The notes beneath the pieces are model-generated. The model made no database searches. It was not told the DNA's origin and saw only the letters and a list, made by a program, of their open reading frames with translations. 64,000 bases of DNA from JANMES01 sp038329865 (GTDB lineage: Bacteria > Planctomycetota > Phycisphaerae > Tepidisphaerales > Tepidisphaeraceae): positions 113,870 through 177,869 of the forward strand of contig JBBQNK010000002.1 of NCBI GenBank assembly GCA_038329865.1. The letters run 5' to 3'. Shown one piece after another: positions 18,601 through 25,977 of this stretch. Position 1 is the first letter of the stretch; each line of letters begins with the position of its first letter. A program made the position numbers and the translations under genes.

Positions 18601-18956
18601 GCCTCGCCCAGAAGCAGGCCGAAATCCGCAACAAGGCCGAGCGCCTCAACCTCCAGTACCAGCTCGGCAAGTACGATAATTTCAAGCTGCTCGAAGCCAC
18701 GGTGCTGATGCGGAAGGTCGAAACCGATTTAGCCGCCAACCACTACAGCAACGCGATGCGCCGGCGAGACCTGCTCGTCGATAGCCTAGACACCAGCCAA
18801 CTCCTGCTTGGCGGCCAGGTGCACGTCCAGCAGGACACAACGCCGACCGTCGCGCAGAAAACCCAGCAGGACATCAACGACGCCATGAAAGGCGATCTCC
18901 CGCCGGCGTGGAGTGAAGCGCTCAAGCAGTACTACGAAAAGCTGGGACAGCAGTAA
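15654..18956 (+). CDS. DUF4175-type large membrane protein with coiled coils
   Basis: The protein has 1100 residues. Two helices lie near the N-terminus (about 32-52 and 62-84), a third at about 162-180, then a long extracytoplasmic part with Ig-like beta segments (220-500). Extended charged, helical regions at about 540-890 are likely coiled coil. Next comes a glycine-rich low-complexity stretch (about 900-975) and a final helical domain. The N-terminal block EVARLVESRLGGLHNGLTNALL matches DUF4175-like proteins. GGGAG lies 8 bases before the ATG. The next gene starts 2 bases after the stop, so the two are cotranscribed. A structural or envelope role is inferred from the architecture only. 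Confidence 0.75.
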   Translation: MTQLANHPSYLQIEDKLDAVGQKFRVHRMLRGAILFTVTMLAATWAATGAVYLFSRDGNGAGFAGYAIAACWAAVLVLAAIWWLARPLLLRPRNIEVARLVESRLGGLHNGLTNALLIAGRDDVASNPWSPNILDEIAKSSLAKPLGGVVRLSDLKTIVTRSTFLLLPMLIVLLIFPGAFARGWRQMLQPASFVPAQGSAEIVSVDPGNVTRVTGQPLEVTVLAKGPADASAKIIFDHALPAMQLASAISSDDLLHFAGRVDHVDDTLRYRVEVAGTQSEWFTVTIVRQIKLVDLSLTITPPSYTKMPQRTVTIKPDAPGETPISVPQGSVIQVVAAVDVPVSAALLQAGSGGAKNAATSMPAPTPMNRVEKTERFVGKMTVLDDTAASILITDSSGNIAATLPASPLNIACVKDAAPKIEMKWPTADAVVTPSAELKLQATLRDDYGLTSYRVLMAAGPDAPLTPIETKSINEKSVLQHDLAMVLNVDAANRKHGQSIRVQIEAVDNRDLTAFASDLGPQTTQSTIMEIKFRDKEVADAEKKETDDKLRKILTAMLKKQQDLNTKAVAMKDGDKPAAKTIQSGQAELRDNMVATADTFKFDDATQIVKRTLQVLAINPAKEAIEYALQLQTEPAAPARGKLGQDLQRRQRRIITTLESLLAMLNNSPEPTTQPAEHRAGDMPSKKDALTKLNEDLKKYMEEQRKILDQTASLAKRPVDNWTDADKKLANDLAMSQEKLDAFMQEKVADFSKLAEQDMSNASMVKDAMAIYAEVTMAKDALKKQAEEIAVPLEESGLEGAKELSSNIEKWLSDTPDRQKWTQEDLMAKSDTPMPELPKELEDMVGELMEQQEDLFDEMEDQNANITDSADKGIGWDAADGPIADMSAKGVTGNQLPNNNEMGGRAGEGRSGKSQGEFVGDNAVGKGGRNTPTRLDPTPFAQGQINDTSKDPVGGATGGGKMSGQGGQGLEGPLPPKQQQEMQRLAQKQAEIRNKAERLNLQYQLGKYDNFKLLEATVLMRKVETDLAANHYSNAMRRRDLLVDSLDTSQLLLGGQVHVQQDTTPTVAQKTQQDINDAMKGDLPPAWSEALKQYYEKLGQQ

Positions 18957-18958
18957 GC

Positions 18959-19801
18959 ATGAGCGCCGATCAGCAAGCCGGCGGCTTGTCGCTGCTGCAG
19001 CGACACACCCGTTGCGTGGGGTGCCGGTACGATCTCTACGGACAATCCATTGTCGGCGTTTGCCCGGAGTGCGGCCTGCCGGTGCAGCGGTCGCGCATGC
19101 GCCTCCCGCTCGATAGCGATATCCCCTGGCAGGCGCAGATCGAGCGAGGCCTGCGATTATCCATCGCAGCGGCGGCGGGTTGGGCGGTCTGCACGGCGCT
19201 GGCGATCACCACTTGGTTTGTACCTGAGGCCGGGATCTTCCTCCTCATCGCGGCGATGCTGACGGTGCTGGTCGAAGCGCCTTCGCGCCGATGGCTGTGG
19301 AAAACCCCCTCCGGCTGCGAGCGGTTGGTGTCTCGAATGACCGCCCGCGTGGCCATGGTGTTCGACGCCGCCGCGTGGATCGGCCTGCTCTGTCTGAGCG
19401 TCGCCGGTTGGATGTCGGCCGGTGAGTACCGGCTGATCGCCGCGCGGTTCGCGATGACCGGCTGCGTGCTGCTCTGCTTCGGGGTCGCACGGCTCGTACC
19501 GCTCTACCGCCTATATGGCGCGATCATGCAGGCCATCGGCTCCGAGCGCCTGCGGCAGGAACTCTCGCGCCTGATGACGGCGCACATCGTCAGCGAGTTG
19601 CTCGTCTTCGGCCTGCTGCTGGCGGGAGCGGTGCAATCCTTCAGCAACCTGTTCGACTGGTCCGGCGGGCTCGCGGCGATCCTGTGGATTTGCACGATCG
19701 TTTATTGCGGCGTCCATCCATTTATCATCGGCTCTGCGTACGACATGTGGCACCGCGTACGCGAAGTCCGGCAACTGGAGCTGGGCGAGACGGGATCGTA
19801 A
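18959..19801 (+). CDS. Membrane protein with N-terminal zinc ribbon
   Basis: The protein has 280 residues. The N-terminus carries a four-cysteine ribbon (CVGCRYDLYGQSIVGVCPEC; Cys19, 22, 35, 38), followed by about five to six hydrophobic helices from residue 60 onward. Fusions of a short zinc ribbon to a membrane domain are frequent in planctomycetes, but their function is undefined. The gene starts 2 bases after the DUF4175 gene and must share its transcript, so the two products may work together at the membrane. Confidence 0.7.
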   Translation: MSADQQAGGLSLLQRHTRCVGCRYDLYGQSIVGVCPECGLPVQRSRMRLPLDSDIPWQAQIERGLRLSIAAAAGWAVCTALAITTWFVPEAGIFLLIAAMLTVLVEAPSRRWLWKTPSGCERLVSRMTARVAMVFDAAAWIGLLCLSVAGWMSAGEYRLIAARFAMTGCVLLCFGVARLVPLYRLYGAIMQAIGSERLRQELSRLMTAHIVSELLVFGLLLAGAVQSFSNLFDWSGGLAAILWICTIVYCGVHPFIIGSAYDMWHRVREVRQLELGETGS

Positions 19802-19836
19802 GCCAATGCAATATTTCGGCGGTGGTGCAATCTGAA

Positions 19837-19902
19837 GTGGCATGGCCGGCTCGCCCATGTTTTTTGACGAAAACCAAGACACGGGCGGGCCGCTCGTGCC
19901 AC
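19837..19902. repeat. Family A palindromic element (GTGGCATGG...CGTGCCAC)
   Basis: The arms GTGGCATGGCCGGCTCGCCC and the inverse CACGGGCGGGCCGCTCGTGCC flank a short spacer. It lies between convergent genes (zinc-ribbon membrane protein and GT2 glycosyltransferase). Other copies are intergenic at 46093-46158 and 48375-48440, and within genes at 34473-34542, 36201-36267 and 52920-52977. Confidence 0.85.
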
Positions 19903-19980
19903 GAACAATCAAACTGTATCGGTGCCGAAATTTCGCACGGCGCTTCGCATCATCGAATTGGTGGCGACTTGAAACCCACC

Positions 19981-20943
19981 TTACCGAACGCCTTCGCGGT
20001 CGTCCCGCGCCGAGGCGCGAAGGACTCGGCCGGTGGCGATCACGCGGTGCGTTTTCGGTTGGAGCAGCGACCACATCGCGCGCGGCGAGGAGAGCAGATT
20101 TGCGACGGCCCGCGCGAAGCTGACGAGGCTTTTATTCCGCCGGGCCGCCTGCAGGTGGAGGTTGACCGCCTCCAGTCGAAAATACGCCGGCAGGCGTTTG
20201 GCCCCGTGTTTTCTCGCGACTTTCCGCACTTCTTCGATCCGCCGCCAGTCGCCGGTGGCGGATTTATTTTCGCCGGCCCAGCGGTACTGGGCCCAGGTTT
20301 GCTTCACGTACGCGAATTTGAATTTCGCCGCGAGTTTCAGCCACAGGTCGTAATCCATCGCGTAATGCAGCGACGCATCGAGCCCGCCGACGGCTTCGAA
20401 AGCGCTCCGCCGAAAAAATGCCGCCGGTTGAACGATGTAATCGCTGTAATGCAGCAGGCGATGTCGATCGAACGGCTCGGTGTTCGCGCACGGGCAGAGA
20501 TACGATCCGTCGGATCTGATGAACTCCGCGTCGCCGTATACGAGCGCGACCTCCGGGTGATCGCGCAGGTATTGCGCTGCGGCGAGGATGGCCCCGGGTT
20601 TGTAGCAGTCGTCACTGTTGAGCCAGGCGATGACCTCGCCGGTGGTGCGGGAGAAGCCTTTGTTGATCGCGTCGGCCTGTCCTGAGTCGGGGGCGCTGGT
20701 CCAGGTGAAATCGACTGACTCACCGTCGAGTGATTCGGCGCGACCCGCTGAAGCGGTGCGACCGGTTTTTTGATTGTAGTGCGCTCGCAATACGTCGAGC
20801 GTTCGATCTGTCGATGCGCCGTCCATCACCAAGTACTGCAGCTTCGGGTATTTCTGCTCGAGGACGCTTCGAATCGTCGCGTCGATGAAATCGCCTTGAT
20901 TGAACGACGGCGTGACGACGGTAACGGTGGGCAGTTCGCTCAT
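19981..20943 (-). CDS. Family 2 glycosyltransferase (GT-A fold)
   Basis: The protein has 320 residues. The N-terminal Rossmann start is TVTVVTPSFNQGDFIDATIRSVL, with the nucleotide-binding DGASTD (41-46), SAPDSGQADAINKGF, and the metal-binding NSDD (109-112). It probably transfers a sugar from a nucleotide-sugar donor to a glycan or lipid acceptor at the cytoplasmic face. The Met at 20943 fits the family's N-terminus; 20994 is an alternative start. Residues about 58-78 (KTGRTASAGRAES) are an insertion between the DGASTD strand and the next strand. It is encoded by a palindrome at 20738-20766 related to one in hrpB. Confidence 0.85.
   Translation of the reverse strand: MSELPTVTVVTPSFNQGDFIDATIRSVLEQKYPKLQYLVMDGASTDRTLDVLRAHYNQKTGRTASAGRAESLDGESVDFTWTSAPDSGQADAINKGFSRTTGEVIAWLNSDDCYKPGAILAAAQYLRDHPEVALVYGDAEFIRSDGSYLCPCANTEPFDRHRLLHYSDYIVQPAAFFRRSAFEAVGGLDASLHYAMDYDLWLKLAAKFKFAYVKQTWAQYRWAGENKSATGDWRRIEEVRKVARKHGAKRLPAYFRLEAVNLHLQAARRNKSLVSFARAVANLLSSPRAMWSLLQPKTHRVIATGRVLRASARDDREGVR
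20738..20766. repeat. Family G palindrome inside the GT2 gene
   Basis: CGACCCGCTGAAGCGGTGCG-ACCGG is related to the paired units at 53543-53605 in hrpB. It is translated as GRTASAGR here and GRPASAGR in HrpB, so the frame is the same. Confidence 0.7.
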
Positions 20944-21000
20944 GATTTTTTTGAACGCGTTGCCGTTGCACCGGCGCGGATCGATCGGCATCATACCGCC

Positions 21001-21975
21001 ATGCGTACCACTTCGCTTCGTTTACTGGGCGGGATGATCGTTCTGATTTTTGCTTCGCGCGGATTCGCCCAAACCGGGGCCGATCTGCTGGTGAAGGTTT
21101 GGCCCGATCACGTGAAGGATTTTGAATTCCGCGGCGACGGGCTTTTCCTCGGCGATGCACACGTGAAGCAGAGCGATCAGACTTTCACTCTCGCCAAATA
21201 CGAAACCGAAGGCCGCTTCCGAATCATCCCCGGCGAAACGATCAGCCCGCGCGTCGGTTTCGATCTGCGTTACTTCAACCTCGGCGGGAGCCCGGCCGGC
21301 GTGCCGAACCAATTGATCGACAGCTCGGTGGCGCTAGGCGCGGGAATCGCGCAGAAGGACGGCTGGATTTACGCAGTGAAGGTCGGCGCCGGTTACGCCG
21401 GCCCGAACCCCTTCAGCGACGGCAACGCCTACTACAGCCTGTTCGATTTCGTCATCGGCAAGGACCTGGATGAAAACCACCAGATCGGTTTCGTCCTCGA
21501 CTACGACGGCAATCGCAGCAGCCACCGCGATATCCCGCTGCCCGGGTTCGCCTATCGAGTGTGGACTTACTCCCACCGCGTGCAGGTGACGCTCGGCTTC
21601 CCGTACACGAGCATTGAGTTCAAGCCGAACCGGCAGACCACGTTTGAAGCCGTCTACAGCGCGCCGGACGATTACCGCATTTCATTCGGGTGGGAATTCA
21701 TCCCCGACTGGTCCGCGTTCGCCAGCGTCGGGCGGTCGATCGATAGTTTCTACTCCAACGACCTGGCCAATTCCTCCGACCGAATTTTCTTCCAGCAGCG
21801 GCGGGCGGAAATCGGCCTGAAATATACGCCCAACGATCTGCTGTCCTTTAGCCTCGCCGGCGGATTCGCGTGGGATCAGGAATTCAGCGAAGGTTTCAGC
21901 ACCAGCAGCACCCATCTGCTGGGCGACATCTCCGACGAGCCGTACATTCGCTTTGTTGTCACCTGGCAGTATTAG
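21001..21975 (+). CDS. Exported outer-membrane beta-barrel-like protein
   Basis: The protein has 324 residues. MRTTSLRLLGGMIVLIFASRGFA-Q is a signal peptide; the frame is open upstream to 20770, but that part overlaps the divergent GT2 gene and lacks a signal. The mature part is a series of amphipathic beta segments (FRIIPGETISPRVGFDLRYF, QIGFVLDYDG, HRVQVTLGFPYTSIEFK) and ends in WQY, an aromatic C-terminus typical of barrels. It resembles DUF6268-type planctomycete barrels, with low certainty. The TAG stop is the first three bases of a repeat element (see 21973-22263). Confidence 0.65.
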   Translation: MRTTSLRLLGGMIVLIFASRGFAQTGADLLVKVWPDHVKDFEFRGDGLFLGDAHVKQSDQTFTLAKYETEGRFRIIPGETISPRVGFDLRYFNLGGSPAGVPNQLIDSSVALGAGIAQKDGWIYAVKVGAGYAGPNPFSDGNAYYSLFDFVIGKDLDENHQIGFVLDYDGNRSSHRDIPLPGFAYRVWTYSHRVQVTLGFPYTSIEFKPNRQTTFEAVYSAPDDYRISFGWEFIPDWSAFASVGRSIDSFYSNDLANSSDRIFFQQRRAEIGLKYTPNDLLSFSLAGGFAWDQEFSEGFSTSSTHLLGDISDEPYIRFVVTWQY

Positions 21976-22263
21976 CGTTTCACTTCACCCGTATCGCAAA
22001 ATTTTGGACAACGTCATCCTGAGGTACCCCGAAGGATCTGGCCAACTGCGCGGCGCGGCTAGAGCGAGTCAACTTAAGGTGTAGCGTCATCCCGAGGTAC
22101 GCCGAGGGATCTCGGATTTCAAACGGTTCTCGTGCTCCCGAGATCCTTCGGCGTACCTCGGGATGACGGAGACAGAACATCCGACGCCCGCTACGGTTGA
22201 AGTTGATATGCTCTAGATCCTTCGGAGTACCTCAGGATGACGATATACTTGAAAATGAAATGT
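21973..22263. mobile_element. Degenerate TA-flanked element carrying a nested MITE
   Basis: The left end, TAGCGTTTCACTTCACCCGT at 21973, matches the end of the short element at 63809. The right end near 22263 is degenerate. The core is a family B inverted repeat with arms at about 22013-22039 and 22216-22242. That core is split by the complete 156-bp MITE copy 2 at 22060-22215. The first TA is part of the stop codon of the beta-barrel gene. Confidence 0.6.
22060..22215. mobile_element. 156-bp TA-flanked MITE-like element, copy 2
   Basis: It is the reverse-complement copy of 2961-3116 with the same length and only scattered substitutions. Flanking TA dinucleotides are at 22060-22061 and 22214-22215. 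It is inserted at the TA of a GGCTAGATCC sequence belonging to a family B arm, and the arm sequence is split cleanly around it. This is direct evidence of transposition with TA duplication. Confidence 0.85.
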
Positions 22264-22295
22264 ATTTGGACGCGGTTTTTGAAATCGCACGGTGA

Positions 22296-22331
22296 ATAAA
22301 AACGGCCCGGTTGCGCGTGCAACCGGGCCGT
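22296..22331 (-). terminator. Rho-independent terminator of the superoxide dismutase gene
   Basis: There is a perfect 13-bp stem (ACGGCCCGGTTGC and its complement) with a GCGT loop, 28 bases after the stop codon. Read on the minus strand it is followed directly by TTTTTATT. Confidence 0.9.
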
Positions 22332-22359
22332 CTGCATTTCTGCATGTAATGCGAAGCGA

Positions 22360-23046
22360 TCAGCGGATGGCGGTCGGCAGCGCGACAATGTCGCCGCCGG
22401 CAATGCGCGGGCCGGAGTTACCGGCGGGCGGGCTCTTGAGATCGTCGGCCTTGCCGTGAATGATCACGCTGTGCCCAATGACGCCGTTCTTATCGCCGTC
22501 GATCGTGAGATCGGTGACGGTGCGATCCATGTGGGCGTTGCCCTTGTCATCTGCGACGAGATTGCCCAGGTCGCCGGCGTGAATCATGTTCATTGCGCCG
22601 TCCTTGCTGTCGGGATCGCCGTGCTTGTGCGTGCCGGTCGGATCAAAATGCCCGCCGGCGCTGGAGAGATCGGCGGCGGTGATGTCGGCCTTTTCGTGGA
22701 TGTGGAAGCCGTGCGTGGAATTCGGTTCCAGCCCGGAGATATCCGCGACGATTTCCAATTTCCCGCCGAGATCGGTGAACGTCACCTTGCCGGTGACATG
22801 ATTGTTGATCGGCTGAGTGGTGGCCGCCTTGCTGAACCGGATATTCGCGACCGCCATTTTGTGCGCGACCGGCGCCATCGACTTGCTCGACATATCCGCC
22901 GGCGTGGCGGGATTGGCCATATCCGTCTTGACGGCGTTTTCGCCCGCGGGCTTGGCATCCGACCCGTGACCACGCAACATATCGCACCCGCCTGCCAGCG
23001 CCAGCGACAGTGACAAAAGACCCACACGACTCCATGAATTCGACAT
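22360..23046 (-). CDS. sodC: Lipoprotein Cu/Zn superoxide dismutase
   Basis: The protein has 228 residues. The signal ends in a lipobox (LALAGGC, Cys21), so it should be membrane-anchored outside the cytoplasm. It converts superoxide to peroxide and oxygen. Copper and zinc ligands are all present: GFHIH (His115, His117), GGHFDP (His133), KHG (His142), IHAGDLGN (His156, Asp159) and HSVIIHGKADDL (His197); the guiding Arg is at 214. Both cysteines of the conserved intrasubunit disulfide are absent (ITAADLSSAGG; PRIAGGDI). GGAGG 7 bases upstream fixes the start at 23046. An ATTQP linker lies at 75-79. Confidence 0.92.
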   Translation of the reverse strand: MSNSWSRVGLLSLSLALAGGCDMLRGHGSDAKPAGENAVKTDMANPATPADMSSKSMAPVAHKMAVANIRFSKAATTQPINNHVTGKVTFTDLGGKLEIVADISGLEPNSTHGFHIHEKADITAADLSSAGGHFDPTGTHKHGDPDSKDGAMNMIHAGDLGNLVADDKGNAHMDRTVTDLTIDGDKNGVIGHSVIIHGKADDLKSPPAGNSGPRIAGGDIVALPTAIR

Positions 23047-23275
23047 GACAAACCTCCGAGAAAGAGAAAGGGAACAAACCTGCATTCTGAAACTATAGGC
23101 GAGCGCGACCATTTGCGGCCATCGGGGGGAATATTATCCACAGCCGGCGGATCGAAGCGAATATGCGATTGAGACCACAGAGGACGCAGCGAGGCAAAAA
23201 TGGCGATTTCTTTCTTTTCTCAGAGTTCTCCGTGGTCGCCGTGATCTTCGTGGCACATTTTAATGGATTCGTGCG

Positions 23276-24067
23276 TCATGTTCCCGACATTTTCCGCCAT
23301 TCCTTTGGCGGCTGGGCGTTGCGTTGGCGGAAAATTCGCGTGAAGTAGTTCACGTCGTCGTACCCGCACTGGCGAGCGACCTGTTTTACGCTGAGGTACG
23401 GATCGCGCAAAAGCTTGCACGCCGTCCGCAGGCGGATCTCCTGCTGATACCGCAGCGGCGGCATGCCGATCGCGGCGCGGAAGAGGGCCGTCAGGTGGCT
23501 CGCGCTCACGCCCGCTTCGTCGGCCATCGCTTCGACCGTCAGCGGCGCGGCGAAATGCGCCTCTACAAACGCCACCGCGCGCTGCACGGCTGGGTGGATC
23601 GTCGCCGACTTGGTGCGATGCGCCTCAAGCCGGTTGCATTCCTCCAGCACCGCGACGAGCAGCCCAGCCGTTACGGCTTCTGACACTTCCGTCGCCGCGA
23701 GATAGAGCGCGACGACGTCCTCAATCCACCGCCGCAGGTGCCCGCCGAGCGGCACGGTGATCACGCGGGCGCTCGATTCGAGAATTTTCGGCGGCGAGGT
23801 GTATTGCACGTACAGCGCCCGCGTCATCCCGCGCGTTTCCTGGTACTGCGCCTCGCCCGCCGGAAGAACCAGCAGCGACCCCGCGCGGGCCGACAGGGAA
23901 TGCTCGCCGCACCGCACCACGCTCTGCCCAGCCGTGATCAGCACGAGCTCATCGACCGGGTGTGTGTGCCAGTCGACATTGTTCGTCGCATGAAAACAGC
24001 CGGCCATGCGGAGATGGGGAAGCGGGGATGACTGCTTGGATCGGGTTGGATGTTGGCGTTGCGTCAT
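23276..24067 (-). CDS. AraC-family transcriptional regulator
   Basis: The protein has 263 residues. The N-terminal cupin-like sensing domain includes WHTHPVDELVLITAG and SLLVLPAGEAQY. The C-terminal double helix-turn-helix spans about 160-263: VEAMADEAGVSASHLTALFRAAIG, then VKQVARQCGYDDVNYFTRIFRQ. The effector is unknown. It is divergent from the PhyH-type dioxygenase at 24370 with a 302-bp gap, so control of that gene is the natural guess. The gap between this gene and sodC holds a degenerate inverted repeat of the GACCACAGAGG type. Confidence 0.9.
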   Translation of the reverse strand: MTQRQHPTRSKQSSPLPHLRMAGCFHATNNVDWHTHPVDELVLITAGQSVVRCGEHSLSARAGSLLVLPAGEAQYQETRGMTRALYVQYTSPPKILESSARVITVPLGGHLRRWIEDVVALYLAATEVSEAVTAGLLVAVLEECNRLEAHRTKSATIHPAVQRAVAFVEAHFAAPLTVEAMADEAGVSASHLTALFRAAIGMPPLRYQQEIRLRTACKLLRDPYLSVKQVARQCGYDDVNYFTRIFRQRNAQPPKEWRKMSGT

Positions 24068-24116
24068 GGCGCGAGTGAATTTTGTGGGACGTTAAAATCG
24101 CTGTTCGCCCGATCGA

Positions 24117-24145
24117 CAGTTCGTCAGTTCGTCAGTTCGTCAGTC
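24117..24145. repeat. 8-bp tandem repeat (CAGTTCGT, about 3.5 units)
   Basis: CAGTTCGT is repeated three times and followed by CAGTCC. It lies 50 bp upstream of the AraC-family gene and so may overlap its promoter region. Confidence 0.75.
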
Positions 24146-24172
24146 CATTTGCCCCTGAACACGGCAAGCCAC

Positions 24173-24247
24173 GTCATCCTGAGGTACTCCGAAGGATCTA
24201 GCTTCCTTCGCGAGTCGGCTAGATCCTTCGGAGTACCTCAGGATGAC
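24173..24247. repeat. Family B inverted repeat between divergent genes
   Basis: The arms of GTCATCCTGAGGTACTCCGA plus AGGATCTAGC flank an 18-bp loop. No TA-type terminal repeats surround it, so here the core exists alone. It occupies the middle of the AraC/PhyH intergenic gap. Confidence 0.85.
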
Positions 24248-24369
24248 GTAGTTCGTTGGGCTGAGTATTTCGCACCGCCATCGTTTTATGCTAATAAATC
24301 ATCGAATCCTCGAGAGATTTCACGATAAACCATTGTATCATCCTGTCAGGAATCAACCAAAGGAAACCG

Positions 24370-25239
24370 ATGACCGCCGCCACGCTCGCCCCCGCCGCCG
24401 CCCTTTCGCCGTCTGAAATCGCCACGTTCAACGACGACGGCTTCCTCGTCTTCGATGACATCTTCACCCCGGCCGAGATCGCAACGCTCACGTCGATCGT
24501 CGAAGGCAATGAAAAGAACCACACCTACCAGAAGGTGGAGCGGACAGTTCACCAAGTCGGCCTGATCGAGCAGCACCCCGCCTGGGTGGACCTGGCGCGC
24601 GACGCACGAATCATCGACCGCATCCGGCCGCTCATCGGCAATGACATTCAGGTGCAGCACTCGAAGCTGGCCGCCAAGCCGCTGACGAAAAACGCCGGGC
24701 CGTTCGGGTGGCATCAGGATTACGCGTACTTTCCGCACACGAATACCGATCTCGTCGCCGTGATGGTGATGCTCGACGACGCCACGCCGGAGAACGGCTG
24801 CATGTCGATGGTGCGCGGCAGCCACAAGCAAGGGTTGCTCAACCACGCCGACGCGAACGGCTTCTTCGCCGGCTCCTGCCAGGACGCGGTGTGGGAGCGC
24901 GAGCCGCAGCGCGTCATCCCCGTCACGCCGCGCGCGGGCGGGATCAGCATCCACCACTGCCTCACCCTGCACGGCTCGCCCGCCAACCTCTCCGGCCGCC
25001 CGCGCCGCGGAATCGTCATCCAGTACCGCGCCGCCGACGCCTACCAAATGGCCGACGAAATCTTCGCCGACACCGGATTAATCGTCAGCGGCCGCCGCAG
25101 CGATTCCGCCCGATGCACCGCCGGCACAGTAAAACTCCCCCGCTTCCGCGGCCGCCCGGGGCTGGGCTACGGCAAAGCATGGAACCAGGTGGGAGAATTG
25201 GCGGCGGCGGAGAATGCGAAGAGCGAAGCGGCGAAATGA
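24370..25239 (+). CDS. Phytanoyl-CoA dioxygenase (PhyH) family oxygenase
   Basis: The protein has 289 residues and is a mononuclear non-heme iron, 2-oxoglutarate-dependent oxygenase. The iron ligands HxD are His115 and Asp117 (GWHQDYAYFPH), with the distal His201 in LTLHGS. The RRGIVIQYR segment (212-220) supplies the likely 2-oxoglutarate-binding arginine. GCMSMVRGSHKQG matches the family. The substrate is unknown; bacterial relatives hydroxylate diverse small molecules. It is divergent from an AraC-type regulator, its likely controller. Confidence 0.88.
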   Translation: MTAATLAPAAALSPSEIATFNDDGFLVFDDIFTPAEIATLTSIVEGNEKNHTYQKVERTVHQVGLIEQHPAWVDLARDARIIDRIRPLIGNDIQVQHSKLAAKPLTKNAGPFGWHQDYAYFPHTNTDLVAVMVMLDDATPENGCMSMVRGSHKQGLLNHADANGFFAGSCQDAVWEREPQRVIPVTPRAGGISIHHCLTLHGSPANLSGRPRRGIVIQYRAADAYQMADEIFADTGLIVSGRRSDSARCTAGTVKLPRFRGRPGLGYGKAWNQVGELAAAENAKSEAAK

Positions 25240-25264
25240 CGGCGTGAATCGCGTACCTGCGAAG

Positions 25265-25663
25265 TTACGGCTCAATCATGGCCACGCCGAACTCGACGAA
25301 ATGCCGATCGAACGTGAGCGCCCGCTTGATATGTAGTTGCTGAATGACAACCCGGCTGGTGCAGTCGGTGAAACTCCAGTCACGGTCTGCGTATTGGCTG
25401 AAGACCTGCCACGCCTGCGCGATTTCACTCGCGGCCAGATAACGAATTTCTACGCCGCGTACGTCAAAGAAATGCCTACCCAGCGCGAGAGCTCGATTTC
25501 GTTCCCCACGCGCCCTGAGAAGCGTCAGCGTTTCATCAACAATGTAATCGGTTGTAATCAGCGACAGGTGATTCGACCGATGCCATGCCATCACGGCCGC
25601 GTGGCGCGGATCGCTCGGAACCACGCTCGCATACCATACGCCGGTATCGACGAAGATCATCAT
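25265..25663 (-). CDS. PIN-domain ribonuclease toxin (VapC-like)
   Basis: The protein has 132 residues. The four acidic PIN residues are visible: Asp6 (IFVDTG), Glu44 (IVDETLTLLR), Asp100 (SFTDCTS) and Asp119 (LTFDRHF). It should be a magnesium-dependent RNase that cleaves RNA when not neutralised. Its ATG overlaps the antitoxin stop in an ATGA junction, so translation is coupled. A second in-frame Met at 25660 is an alternative start. Confidence 0.9.
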   Translation of the reverse strand: MMIFVDTGVWYASVVPSDPRHAAVMAWHRSNHLSLITTDYIVDETLTLLRARGERNRALALGRHFFDVRGVEIRYLAASEIAQAWQVFSQYADRDWSFTDCTSRVVIQQLHIKRALTFDRHFVEFGVAMIEP

Positions 25664-25896
25664 CGGGGCGGAGGATCGTTATAGAGCACGCGGTCGTGGT
25701 CGGCGCCTGAGAAGCCGTCGTCCGGCCCTTCGAGCGGCAGGGCCGCGATCTCAGCAAGCACCGGGAGAATCGGTTGCGCGACGGCGGTCATTACAGCATC
25801 ATCGACCATCAATTCGACATGAACCCCTTCATCAATCTGAACCGGATGGACCGGCCGAAAGACTCCGTTTTCAAAAATCGCTTCAATTTTTGTCAT
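25660..25896 (-). CDS. DUF104 (AF2212-like) antitoxin
   Basis: The protein has 78 residues. The N-terminus MTKIEAIFENGVFRPVHPVQIDEGVHVEL is the DUF104 signature, a small beta-rich protein found with PIN toxins. The start at 25896 is chosen because the family begins at this Met; the frame is open to 25938. It overlaps the toxin gene by 4 bases and presumably binds and blocks it. Confidence 0.85.
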   Translation of the reverse strand: MTKIEAIFENGVFRPVHPVQIDEGVHVELMVDDAVMTAVAQPILPVLAEIAALPLEGPDDGFSGADHDRVLYNDPPPR

Positions 25897-25977
25897 GCTG
25901 CCACCACGAGTGATTATATCACGTTCACCAGAGATCACACGCAGGGAAAAACGACATGCTTTTCCTCTTTTCTCGCT

